Of a DNA stretch of 64,000 nucleotides, positions 28,256 through 36,147 are shown in pieces. The DNA lies in the NCBI RefSeq assembly GCF_030811095.1, contig NZ_JAUSQL010000001.1:868001-932000 (forward strand), given 5' to 3'. The notes beneath the pieces are model-generated. The model was given only the letters and a program-made list of their open reading frames with translations, was not told where the DNA came from and made no database searches. The translations under genes were made by a program, and so were the position numbers. The DNA is from Trueperella abortisuis (lineage in GTDB: Bacteria > Actinomycetota > Actinomycetes > Actinomycetales > Actinomycetaceae). The stretch's first letter is position 1; each line of letters begins with the position of its first letter.

Positions 28256-29716
28256 ATGCTAGGTTTCTTGTTCGCCCTCCTCGTCACCGCGGGGGTGGCC
28301 TGCCTCATCTTCAAACGCCACAACCCCCAAACGGTTCTCCTCTTTGCGGGCCTGATCATGCTGGGGCTCGCGATCGTGCTCCCCGACACGGCCGTGACCC
28401 GGCCCGAGGACTGGCCGAACACGGGCAACGCGCTACTGGATGTCTTTGACCACGTGCGCTACCTGTTTTCCACCACGGGTGCCCAACTCGGCCTGATCAT
28501 TATGACCGTGGGCGGATTCTCCCTGACGATGGAGCGCATCGGCGCGTCGGAGGCACTGGTCCAGCTCACCACCAGGCCGCTGTCGAAGATCAACAAGCCC
28601 TACCTGGTGCTCGCGTGTACCTACATCCTCGCCCAGTGCCTGTGCCTCATCATCCCCTCGGCGGCCGGGCTGGCCTTGCTCCTCATGGTCACGGTCTACC
28701 CGCTCCTGCGAGGCATGGGGATTTCGCGCCTGTCGGCCGCCGCGGTGATCGCGACGGGCTCGTGCCTCGATCTCGGCCCGGCGTCGTCGAACGCGAACAT
28801 TGCGGCCGAGGTCTCCGGGATGAGCGTCCAGGAGTACTTCCTCCAGTACCAGGCGCCGGTGGCGCTCGTGGTGATGGCCGTCGTCATGGTCTCCCACTAC
28901 CTCACCCAGCGCTACTTCGACCGCAAGGATGGCACGACGCCGGACAAGGCCGACTGGGCGGACATTGAGGCTGAACGCCACGGCACGACGCCGGGCCAGC
29001 CCGCCGCCGGCAAGGCGCCGGCCGAGACGGAAGCGAAGGCGGCGACCACGGACACGCCGGCATGGTACGCGCTCCTGCCGTTCACCCCGCTCGTCCTCCT
29101 CATCGTGTTCTCCCCGTTCGTCATCAGCTCGATCCGGCTACCGGTGGCCACCGCCATGCTGATCTCCGCCATGGTGGGCGTGGTGGCGCAGATGGTTCGG
29201 TACCGCTCCTTCCGCCAGGCGGGGGACGTGTTTAGGGTGTTCTTCGACGGGATGGGCCGCCAGTTCACCAACATCGTCACCCTCATCGTCTGCGCGCAGA
29301 TGTTCGCCGCCGGCCTGACCCAGCTCGGATTCATCGAGACCATCATCAACGCCGCCCAAGGCGCGAACTTCGGGGCGATTCCTGTCACCATTGTGCTCAC
29401 CCTCATCATTCTGCTTTCGGCGGTGGTCACGGGTTCCGGCAACGCCCCGTGGTTTGCCTTCTCGCCGCTGGCTCCCGACGTGGCGGCGTCCGTCGGCGTC
29501 GCGCCGGTCTTCATGGCGCAGCCGATGGAGCTGGCTTCGGGAATTGGGCGCTCGATGTCGCCCGTCGCCGGCGTCGTCATCGCCGTGGCCGGCCTGGCGG
29601 GCGTCAGCCCGATGGACATCGTCAAACGTACGGCGCCCGTCATGGTCGCCGCCTACATCACGATGATTACTGCCTCGATGGCGTGGGACTACATCGCCTC
29701 CTCGATCTTCTTCTAA
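28256..29716 (+). CDS. DcuC-type C4-dicarboxylate carrier family protein
   Basis: A 486-residue polytopic membrane protein. MLGFLFALLVTAGVACLIFK with NPQTVLLFAGLIMLGLA, the SAAGLALLLMVTVYPLL segment and GSGNAPWFAFSPLAP are typical of the DcuC family (anaerobic C4-dicarboxylate exchange). A hydrophilic loop of about 55 residues splits the two halves. AAAGGA precedes ATG 28256. The amidohydrolase gene starts 12 nt after its stop. This pairing suggests the carrier may instead import or export substrates or products of that hydrolase, for example small acylated amino acids. Substrate is inferred only. Confidence 0.82.
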   Translation: MLGFLFALLVTAGVACLIFKRHNPQTVLLFAGLIMLGLAIVLPDTAVTRPEDWPNTGNALLDVFDHVRYLFSTTGAQLGLIIMTVGGFSLTMERIGASEALVQLTTRPLSKINKPYLVLACTYILAQCLCLIIPSAAGLALLLMVTVYPLLRGMGISRLSAAAVIATGSCLDLGPASSNANIAAEVSGMSVQEYFLQYQAPVALVVMAVVMVSHYLTQRYFDRKDGTTPDKADWADIEAERHGTTPGQPAAGKAPAETEAKAATTDTPAWYALLPFTPLVLLIVFSPFVISSIRLPVATAMLISAMVGVVAQMVRYRSFRQAGDVFRVFFDGMGRQFTNIVTLIVCAQMFAAGLTQLGFIETIINAAQGANFGAIPVTIVLTLIILLSAVVTGSGNAPWFAFSPLAPDVAASVGVAPVFMAQPMELASGIGRSMSPVAGVVIAVAGLAGVSPMDIVKRTAPVMVAAYITMITASMAWDYIASSIFF

Positions 29717-29728
29717 AGAAAGGACATC

Positions 29729-31054
29729 ATGACCGCTATCACCGCCGATATTGCCAGTCGCATCAACGACGCCGCCGCCGACATGACCGACGAACTCGTG
29801 GCTTGGCGCCGCGACTTCCACCGCCACCCTGAGCTGGGATTCCAGGAGTACCGCACCACCGCGATCATCCTGCAAGCGCTGACCGACTGGGGCTACGAGG
29901 TGCTCTACGGCCCTGACGTGTGTCAGGCCGATGAGCGCATGGGCCTTCCCGGCCCGGAGGAGGACGCCGCCGCCTTCCAACGCGCGCGTGACGAAGGGGC
30001 GGATCCGCAGTGGCTGGAGAAGATTAAGGGCCAGTTCACGGGTGCCGTGGCCATCATGAGGAACGGGGAAGGGCCCACCGTCGGCATGCGCTTCGACATC
30101 GACGCCCTGCCCATCCACGAGGCGGACGACCCCGATTTCGAGCCGGTCGCGCGCGGCTTCCGCTCGGTTCACGAGGGGACGATGCACGCCTGCGGTCACG
30201 ACGCCCATATCACCATCGGGCTTGGCACCGCCAAGCTGCTCGCAAGCATGAAGGACGCATGGTCGGGCACGCTCAAGATCATCTTCCAACCCGCGGAGGA
30301 GGGTGTGCGTGGGGCGAAGTCGATCGTGGCCAAGGGCCATCTCGACGACGTCGACATCATGCTCGCCCAACATGTGGATGAGAAGTCCCAGGACGGCGAT
30401 CTGTGCTCCGGCTCCGGCGGCGCGCTCGCGACGACGAAGATGGATGTGAACTTCTTCGGCCGCTCTGCCCACGCCTCCGGGGCGCCGGAGGAGGGGCGCA
30501 ACGTGGTGCCGGCCGTGGCGACGGCGATCCTTAACCTCTACGCGATCTCGCGCCACTCCCACGGGCCGAGCCGCGTCAACGTCGGCAAGGTGATCGTCGA
30601 CGGCGGGCGCAACATCATCGCCGATAAGGCGCACCTGGAGATCGAGGTGCGCGGGGAAACGACGCAGATTAACGAGTACATGGAGCGGCGCGCCCGCACG
30701 GTTATCAAGGCCGCGGCCGACATGTATGACCTCGAGTATGAAATCGTGCGGATGGGGGAGTCGATCTCGCTCGACTCGGACCGCGAGCTCATGGAGCGGA
30801 TCGACGCCGTCGCCGCGGACCTGGGCCTGGTGGCGCGCGAGCCGAACTGGATGATGGCATCCGGTTCGGAGGACTATGCCTTCATGATGGACAGGGTCCA
30901 GCGCAACGGAGGAAAGGCGACCTTCATCCGTATGCTTACCGCATCCCCGGCGGGTGCGCATAACCGTAAGTTCTGCGTGCAGGAGAAGGTGCTGCCTGCC
31001 GGGGTGCGGATTTTCGCCGGCGCAGCGATCGACCTCATGGCTCGACCCGTCTAG
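29729..31054 (+). CDS. M20 family amidohydrolase, AbgA-like (aminobenzoyl-glutamate hydrolase type)
   Basis: A 441-residue zinc-dependent amidohydrolase. WRRDFHRHPELGFQEYRTT is the M20 N-terminus, MRFDIDALP and HACGHDAH carry metal ligands, and QPAEEGVRGAKS the catalytic Glu region. The insert between the opening and the metal site (CQADERMGLPGPEEDAAAF) is typical of AbgA rather than of hippurate hydrolases. It would release amino acids from p-aminobenzoyl-glutamate or related amides. AAAGGA precedes ATG 29729. It forms an operon with the DcuC-type carrier, closed by a strong terminator. Confidence 0.88.
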   Translation: MTAITADIASRINDAAADMTDELVAWRRDFHRHPELGFQEYRTTAIILQALTDWGYEVLYGPDVCQADERMGLPGPEEDAAAFQRARDEGADPQWLEKIKGQFTGAVAIMRNGEGPTVGMRFDIDALPIHEADDPDFEPVARGFRSVHEGTMHACGHDAHITIGLGTAKLLASMKDAWSGTLKIIFQPAEEGVRGAKSIVAKGHLDDVDIMLAQHVDEKSQDGDLCSGSGGALATTKMDVNFFGRSAHASGAPEEGRNVVPAVATAILNLYAISRHSHGPSRVNVGKVIVDGGRNIIADKAHLEIEVRGETTQINEYMERRARTVIKAAADMYDLEYEIVRMGESISLDSDRELMERIDAVAADLGLVAREPNWMMASGSEDYAFMMDRVQRNGGKATFIRMLTASPAGAHNRKFCVQEKVLPAGVRIFAGAAIDLMARPV

Positions 31055-31098
31055 CGCGTAGGTTCTCTCGCGTGTAAGTCCGCCGGGAGAGCAACGAG

Positions 31099-31128
31099 AA
31101 AAGGTGCCGCAGCGATGCGGCACCTTTT
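31099..31128 (+). terminator. Rho-independent terminator after the amidohydrolase gene
   Basis: A perfect 13-bp stem (31099-31111 with 31116-31128) around a GCGA tetraloop, ending in TTTT on one strand and beginning AAAA on the other, so it could work in both directions. It isolates the cytolysin gene from upstream transcription. Confidence 0.85.
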
Positions 31129-31463
31129 CATTACCTTTTCGTTAGCTGACCTGCGCCAACGGTCATGTTTGGCAAAGGTTACGCCTATGGTGAATGTAAA
31201 AAATATGCGTGCTGTGGCCACGTTTTTCCGGCGGGCGAAAAGAAGCCGCTATCAGTGCGCAGATTTTCCCTGGTAGGGCTCGGGTCGGGGCGGCGTCGCT
31301 ATCTTAGCAACCGTTATTTTTCGTGTCAGTGAAAAATTCAGATGTCGCTATTTCTGCTGGACAGAGCGTTGCAATGTTCGAAACGGCAGGTTTTTTCGGG
31401 TGCATAATGACAACCATCCACAGTACACGTGGTGTTTAACTTCAATGAAGAAAGAAGGGAACC
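31129..31463 (+). promoter_or_regulatory. AT-rich upstream region of the cytolysin gene with three spaced repeats
   Basis: These 335 bases hold no gene and are clearly AT-richer than the surroundings. GYCGCTAT occurs three times: 31245-31252, 31295-31302 and 31344-31351, that is at intervals of 50 and 49 bp, close to whole helical turns. After the third copy comes a -10 candidate CATAAT at 31403-31408, preceded by TG (TGCATAAT, extended -10); no good -35 is seen. GAAAGAAGGGA is the ribosome binding site. The repeats look like binding sites for an activator or repressor of toxin expression. Confidence 0.55.
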
Positions 31464-33032
31464 ATGCGTAAGGTCATAGCTGCATCTGCAGTCACGACGA
31501 TCGTTTTTGCCTCCATGCTTCCAACGGCATCCTTCGCGGCCACACTCCCGCCGGACGCGGCGCCGGAGGTCTCCGTGAGCGAGAAGGCGACGGCCGATCA
31601 ATCCTCCAACGGTGTGGGAGTTGATCGTTTCCTTCGCGGCCTTACCTATGATCCCGTCGGGGTCTTGGCTGTCAAGGGTGAGGCCATCGAAAACGTGCCC
31701 GTCACCCGGGACGAGCTGAAGGACGGTACGTACACCGTTTACAAGCACGAGAAGAAGAGTTTCAATAACCTCCAGGCGGACATCTCCGCTTTTGAGGCAA
31801 ACAACGCCAACGTGTATCCGGGAGCGCTGGTCCTCGCCAACCAGAATCTGTCCAAGGGGAGCCCGGTGCCCTTCGGCGTGGATCGAGCCCCGCAGACGAT
31901 CAGTGTGGATCTGCCCGGCCTGACCAAGGGGAGCAACCACACGACCATCGATAAGCCGACGAAGAGCACCGTGAGCGCGGGAATCAATAACCTCCTCGAT
32001 GGCTGGATCGATCGCAACGAGAAGTACCCGGCGCACGCCGCGAAAATGTCCTACGACGAGTCGATGGTCACCTCGGCCCAGCAGCTCGAGGCGAAGTTCG
32101 GCCTGGGCTTCGAGAAGGTTTCAAACAAGCTCAACGTTAACTTCGACGCGATCAACAAGAACGAGTCCCAGGTGGCCATCGCCTCCTTCAAGCAGATCTA
32201 CTACACGGTCAGCGCCGATACTCCGACCAATCCGCACAGCGTCTTTGGCCCGTCGGTGACCGCCGATGAGCTGCGCGAGCGCGGCGTGAATGAGAAGAAC
32301 CCGCTCGGCTACATCTCCTCGGTCAACTACGGCCGCCAGATCTTCGTCAAGCTCGAGACGACGTCGAAGTCCACTGACGTCAAGGCGGCCTTCAGCGGCG
32401 TCTTCAAGGCCAGCTTCGGGGACGTGAAGACCGACGTGGAGACGAAGTACGCGAACATCCTCAACAGCACCCGGGCAACCGTCTACGTCGTGGGTGGTAG
32501 CGCGACCAAGGGCGTGGAGGTCCTTACCGGCAAGATCGATGATCTCAAGCGGATCATCAAGGAGGAGAGCACCTTCTCGACGAAGGTCCCGGCTGTCCCC
32601 ATCTCTTACGTGGTCAACTTCCTCAAGGACAACCAGCAGGCGGCCGTCCGCTCGAGCGGGGACTACATTGAAACGACGGCGACCACCCACACCTCCGGCG
32701 AGGTCACCCTTCGCCACGAGGGTGGCTACGTCGCCAAGTTCGACCTCTCCTGGGACGAGGTGAGCTTCGACGAGAACGGCGTGGAGAAGCTGACTCCGAA
32801 GAAGTGGTCCGGCAACTGGGTGGGTCGCACGCGTGGATTCCGTGAAACGATCCAGCTTCCGGCCAACGCGCGCAACATCCGGATCATCGCGGGCGAGGGA
32901 ACGGGACTTGCGTGGGATCCGTGGTGGACGGTCATCGACAAGAAGGACCTTCCGCTGGTGGCACACCGAGAGATCGTCCTTCGCGGAACTACCCTCAACC
33001 CTTGGGCTGACAACGAGGTCAAGGAGGCGTAG
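31464..33032 (+). CDS. plo: Pyolysin-type cholesterol-dependent cytolysin
   Basis: A 522-residue secreted pore-forming toxin that binds cholesterol in host membranes and oligomerises. A Sec signal peptide (MRKVIAASAVTTIVFASML) probably ends after TASFA, residue 25. The tryptophan-rich undecapeptide is at 478-488, E-G-T-G-L-A-W-D-P-W-W (nt 32895-32927), and the Thr-Leu cholesterol pair is T510-L511 in RGTTLNPW. Canonical CDCs have ECTGLAWEWWR; pyolysin of T. pyogenes, from memory, has EATGLAWDPWW. So the thiol Cys is absent and the toxin should be oxygen-stable. Order smc ... plo-ftsY matches the known islet. Strong terminators bracket it, so it is monocistronic. Confidence 0.96.
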   Translation: MRKVIAASAVTTIVFASMLPTASFAATLPPDAAPEVSVSEKATADQSSNGVGVDRFLRGLTYDPVGVLAVKGEAIENVPVTRDELKDGTYTVYKHEKKSFNNLQADISAFEANNANVYPGALVLANQNLSKGSPVPFGVDRAPQTISVDLPGLTKGSNHTTIDKPTKSTVSAGINNLLDGWIDRNEKYPAHAAKMSYDESMVTSAQQLEAKFGLGFEKVSNKLNVNFDAINKNESQVAIASFKQIYYTVSADTPTNPHSVFGPSVTADELRERGVNEKNPLGYISSVNYGRQIFVKLETTSKSTDVKAAFSGVFKASFGDVKTDVETKYANILNSTRATVYVVGGSATKGVEVLTGKIDDLKRIIKEESTFSTKVPAVPISYVVNFLKDNQQAAVRSSGDYIETTATTHTSGEVTLRHEGGYVAKFDLSWDEVSFDENGVEKLTPKKWSGNWVGRTRGFRETIQLPANARNIRIIAGEGTGLAWDPWWTVIDKKDLPLVAHREIVLRGTTLNPWADNEVKEA

Positions 33033-33058
33033 GTAAAACCGCTCTTTGTGGCGTCATG

Positions 33059-33092
33059 GCGAGGTGGCAACGGGTCGTTGCCACCTCGCTGT
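33059..33092 (+). terminator. Terminator after the cytolysin gene
   Basis: A perfect 14-bp stem, 33059-33072 with 33076-33089, around GGT, followed by TGTGTT. It ends the plo transcript before the ftsY promoter. Confidence 0.75.
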
Positions 33093-33117
33093 GTTCAACA
33101 GCCTTTTCGGTCATTCT

Positions 33118-33145
33118 TTGAAAACTTGCCAGATTACGCGACACT
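33118..33145 (+). promoter_or_regulatory. Promoter of ftsY, leaderless type
   Basis: TTGAAA (33118-33123), 16 nt, GACACT (33140-33145), then 6 nt to the GTG at 33152. This is the best -35/-10 pair among the leaderless candidates in the window. AGAGG in the spacer could alternatively act as a ribosome binding site. Confidence 0.5.
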
Positions 33146-33151
33146 AGAGGC

Positions 33152-34366
33152 GTGGATATTCAACAGATCATCATTCTTGTCGTTGGCATTTTCGCCATCC
33201 TGGGACTGGCGAGCGCGCTTATCGTGCGCCAGCGTAGGTCCTCGTCGAAGGAGCTGCCCTGGCAGGAGCGACCCGAGCTCGAGGAGCAGAGAAGCCCCGC
33301 GGCGCCCGATGGCGCCGGCGCTGAGCCGGAAGCAAAGCCCGAGTCCGGCGTCGTCGACGCGGAGTCGGCCAAGGCCAGTGCCGAACCGTCCCCGGCCGAA
33401 TCGACCCCTCCGGCAGCCGAGGTCGAGGTGCCGGAGTCGGTGGGCTCGCGCATGGAGCGCCTGCGCGGACGCCTGGCGACGTCGGGCGCGCTCGGCCGCG
33501 CCCTGCTCTCGATCCTTTCCCGCTCCGACCTGTCCGAGGCGGATTGGGAGGAGCTCGAGGACACGCTCCTCCTTGCAGACCTCGGCCTGGATGCCACCAC
33601 CGAACTCATGGACACCCTGCGCGTGCAGACTAAGGTCCGCGGCACCACCGACGTCGAGGAGGTGCGCGCCATCCTGCGCGAGCAACTCCTGCCGCTCGTC
33701 GGCCCGGACATGGACCGCTCCCTCAACCTGGAGCCCGTCGTCGCCGACGACGAACGCCACCCGGCTTCCGTGCTCATGGTCGGGGTCAACGGCACGGGCA
33801 AGACGACGACGACTGGCAAGCTCGCCCGCCTCCTGGTGGCCGACGGCAAGACCGTGGTGCTTGGTGCTGCGGACACGTTCCGTGCGGCGGCCGCCGATCA
33901 GCTCACCACGTGGGGCGAGCGCGTGGGGGTCGACGTCGTGCGCTCTGACCGCGAGGGCGCCGACCCGGCGTCGGTGGCATTCGAGGCGGTCAAGGTTGGG
34001 CGCGAGTCGGGGGTCGACGTCGTCATCGTCGATACAGCTGGCCGCCTCCAGAACAAAGCGGGTCTCATGGACGAGTTGGGCAAGATCCGGCGCGTCATGG
34101 AGAAGGGCGCGCCGCTGCGTGAAGTGCTCCTCGTGCTGGACGCGACGACCGGCCAGAACGGCATGACTCAGGCGAAGGTGTTCGCTGAGGTCGCGGGCAT
34201 CACCGGTATCGTGCTGACCAAGCTTGACGGCACGGCCAAGGGCGGGATCGTCGTCTCGGTCCAGCGCGAGCTAGGCGTGCCGGTGAAGTTCGTCGGCTTG
34301 GGGGAGGGCGCCGACGACCTGGCGCCTTTCAACCCGGAAGACTTCGTCGACTCCCTGCTGTCCTGA
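33152..34366 (+). CDS. ftsY: Signal recognition particle receptor FtsY
   Basis: The SRP receptor GTPase, 404 residues. A membrane segment (IIILVVGIFAILGLASALIV) is followed by an acidic, Ala/Pro/Glu-rich A domain and the NG domain. G1 is GVNGTGKT at 211-218, then DTFRAAAADQL, DTAGRLQNKAGLMDELGKI, TKLDGTAKGG and a closing GEGADDLAPF. Start is GTG 33152. With Ffh downstream it delivers ribosome-nascent chains to SecYEG. A 7-bp hairpin (34382-34400) lies between the two genes. Confidence 0.96.
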   Translation: MDIQQIIILVVGIFAILGLASALIVRQRRSSSKELPWQERPELEEQRSPAAPDGAGAEPEAKPESGVVDAESAKASAEPSPAESTPPAAEVEVPESVGSRMERLRGRLATSGALGRALLSILSRSDLSEADWEELEDTLLLADLGLDATTELMDTLRVQTKVRGTTDVEEVRAILREQLLPLVGPDMDRSLNLEPVVADDERHPASVLMVGVNGTGKTTTTGKLARLLVADGKTVVLGAADTFRAAAADQLTTWGERVGVDVVRSDREGADPASVAFEAVKVGRESGVDVVIVDTAGRLQNKAGLMDELGKIRRVMEKGAPLREVLLVLDATTGQNGMTQAKVFAEVAGITGIVLTKLDGTAKGGIVVSVQRELGVPVKFVGLGEGADDLAPFNPEDFVDSLLS

Positions 34367-34448
34367 CCACCTACCCCGAGGCGCCACCTGGCTGGTGGCG
34401 TGCTTGGGGTAGACTTTCGCTTGTCCCACTACGTCCACTGAGGTCTAC

Positions 34449-35993
34449 ATGTTTAATTCGCTTTCTGATCGGATCACCGGTTCGCTTCGCAACCTGCGCA
34501 AGGCAGGGCGCCTGTCGGAGAAGGACGTCGAGGCGGTTATCGGAGACATTCGCCGCGCGCTGCTGGATGCGGACGTGGCCCTGCCCGTCGTGCGGCAGTT
34601 CACTGCCGCGGTCCGTGAGAAGGCGGTCGGAGCGGTGGCGAGCCAGGCGCTCAACCCCGCCCAGCAGGTGGTCAAGATCGTCAACGACGAGCTTGTCGAG
34701 GTGCTCGGCGGCCAGACGCGCGAGCTGAATTGGGCCGCCAAGCCGCCCACGGTCATCATGCTCGCCGGCCTCCAGGGCGCGGGCAAGACCACCCTGGCCG
34801 GCAAGCTTGGCCGGTGGCTGCGGGAGAACGGTCACCGTCCGCTCCTCGTCGCCTCCGACCTTCAGCGCCCCAACGCCGTGGGGCAACTTCAGGTGGTTGG
34901 CGAGCAGGCTGGCGTCCACGTGTTCGCGCCCGAGCCGGGCAATGGCGTGGGCGATCCGGTCGAGGTGGCCCGCAGCTCGATCAGGTACGCCAAGGACAAC
35001 ACCTTCGACGTGGTCGTGGTCGACACGGCCGGCCGCCTCGGCGTGGATGAAGAGATGATGGCTCAGGCCCGCGACATCCGCGACGCCGTTAACCCGGACG
35101 AGATCCTGTTCGTCCTCGATGCGATGGTTGGCCAGGACGCCGTCAACACATCCCTCGCCTTCCGCGACGGGGTGGGCTTTACCGGCGTCGTGCTGTCCAA
35201 GCTCGATGGCGATGCGCGCGGTGGAGCTGCGCTGTCGGTGCGCGGGGTGACCGGCCAGCCGGTGCTCTTCGCCTCGACGGGCGAGAAGCTGGACGCATTC
35301 GAACGTTTCCACCCCGACCGAATGGCCTCCCGCATCCTCGACATGGGCGACCTGCTCACTCTCATCGAGCAGGCCGAGCGCACGTGGAGCGAGCAGCAGG
35401 CAGAGGACCTGGCGTCGAAGATGGTGGGCGGGGACTTCACCCTCGATGACTTCCTTGAGCAGCTGAACCAGTTGCGCAAGATGGGTTCGATGAAGAAGCT
35501 CATGGGGATGCTGCCCGGCATGGGGCAGTACCGTCAGGCGCTGGAGGACTTCGACGAACGAGAGATCGATCGCCAGGAGGCAATCGTGAAGTCGATGACG
35601 CCGGCCGAACGAGCCGACACCCGCATCCTCAACGGTTCGCGTCGCCTTCGCATCGCCAATGGTTCGGGCACCACCGTCACCGAGGTCAATCAGCTTGTGG
35701 ACCGCTTCGAGCAGGCGAAGAAGGTGATGACCAGCATGTCCCGCGGAGGGATGCCGTCCGTGCCGGGCATGCCGAACATGCCGGGCATGGGCGGGGGCTA
35801 TACGAAACGGCAAAACAAGAAGAAGCGCAAGACATCGGGGTCGAAGAAGGGCCGCTCGGGTAACCCGGCCAAGCGCCGCCAGCAGGAACTTGCCGCTCAG
35901 CGCGAGGCCGAGGCGAAGAAGGGTAGCGCCTTCGGCGGCCCGAAGGCCAAGCCCGAGGTTGACATGGACGAGTTGGCAAGGTTCTTGAAGTAG
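34449..35993 (+). CDS. ffh: Signal recognition particle protein Ffh
   Basis: The SRP54 homologue, 514 residues. The GTPase P-loop GLQGAGKT is at 107-114, with RPNAVGQLQ, DTAGRLGVDEEMM and LSKLDGDARGG following. The C-terminal M domain (MGSMKKLMGMLPGM) binds signal peptides and 4.5S RNA. The tail has a Met/Pro/Gly repeat (SVPGMPNMPGMGGG) and then a Lys/Arg-rich stretch. TAGACT at 34410-34415 is a candidate -10. Confidence 0.96.
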   Translation: MFNSLSDRITGSLRNLRKAGRLSEKDVEAVIGDIRRALLDADVALPVVRQFTAAVREKAVGAVASQALNPAQQVVKIVNDELVEVLGGQTRELNWAAKPPTVIMLAGLQGAGKTTLAGKLGRWLRENGHRPLLVASDLQRPNAVGQLQVVGEQAGVHVFAPEPGNGVGDPVEVARSSIRYAKDNTFDVVVVDTAGRLGVDEEMMAQARDIRDAVNPDEILFVLDAMVGQDAVNTSLAFRDGVGFTGVVLSKLDGDARGGAALSVRGVTGQPVLFASTGEKLDAFERFHPDRMASRILDMGDLLTLIEQAERTWSEQQAEDLASKMVGGDFTLDDFLEQLNQLRKMGSMKKLMGMLPGMGQYRQALEDFDEREIDRQEAIVKSMTPAERADTRILNGSRRLRIANGSGTTVTEVNQLVDRFEQAKKVMTSMSRGGMPSVPGMPNMPGMGGGYTKRQNKKKRKTSGSKKGRSGNPAKRRQQELAAQREAEAKKGSAFGGPKAKPEVDMDELARFLK

Positions 35994-36133
35994 TCTTGGC
36001 GACTACCGGCCGTGTGCGCCCTTGACAGGCCCGCAGCCTCGAGTGACGTATCGGCGCGTCTGTGTGCATGGGAGCTGGAAAGCGGAGCCTGCACACAGAG
36101 ACAGTTGCGCCGCCCGTAACACGTGATTGAGGT

Positions 36134-36139
36134 TATAAT
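36134..36139 (+). promoter_or_regulatory. -10 box just before the CPBP-like gene
   Basis: A perfect TATAAT ends 8 nt before ATG 36148, so the transcript would have almost no leader. No ribosome binding site is visible. Confidence 0.55.
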
Positions 36140-36147
36140 CCGGTGTC

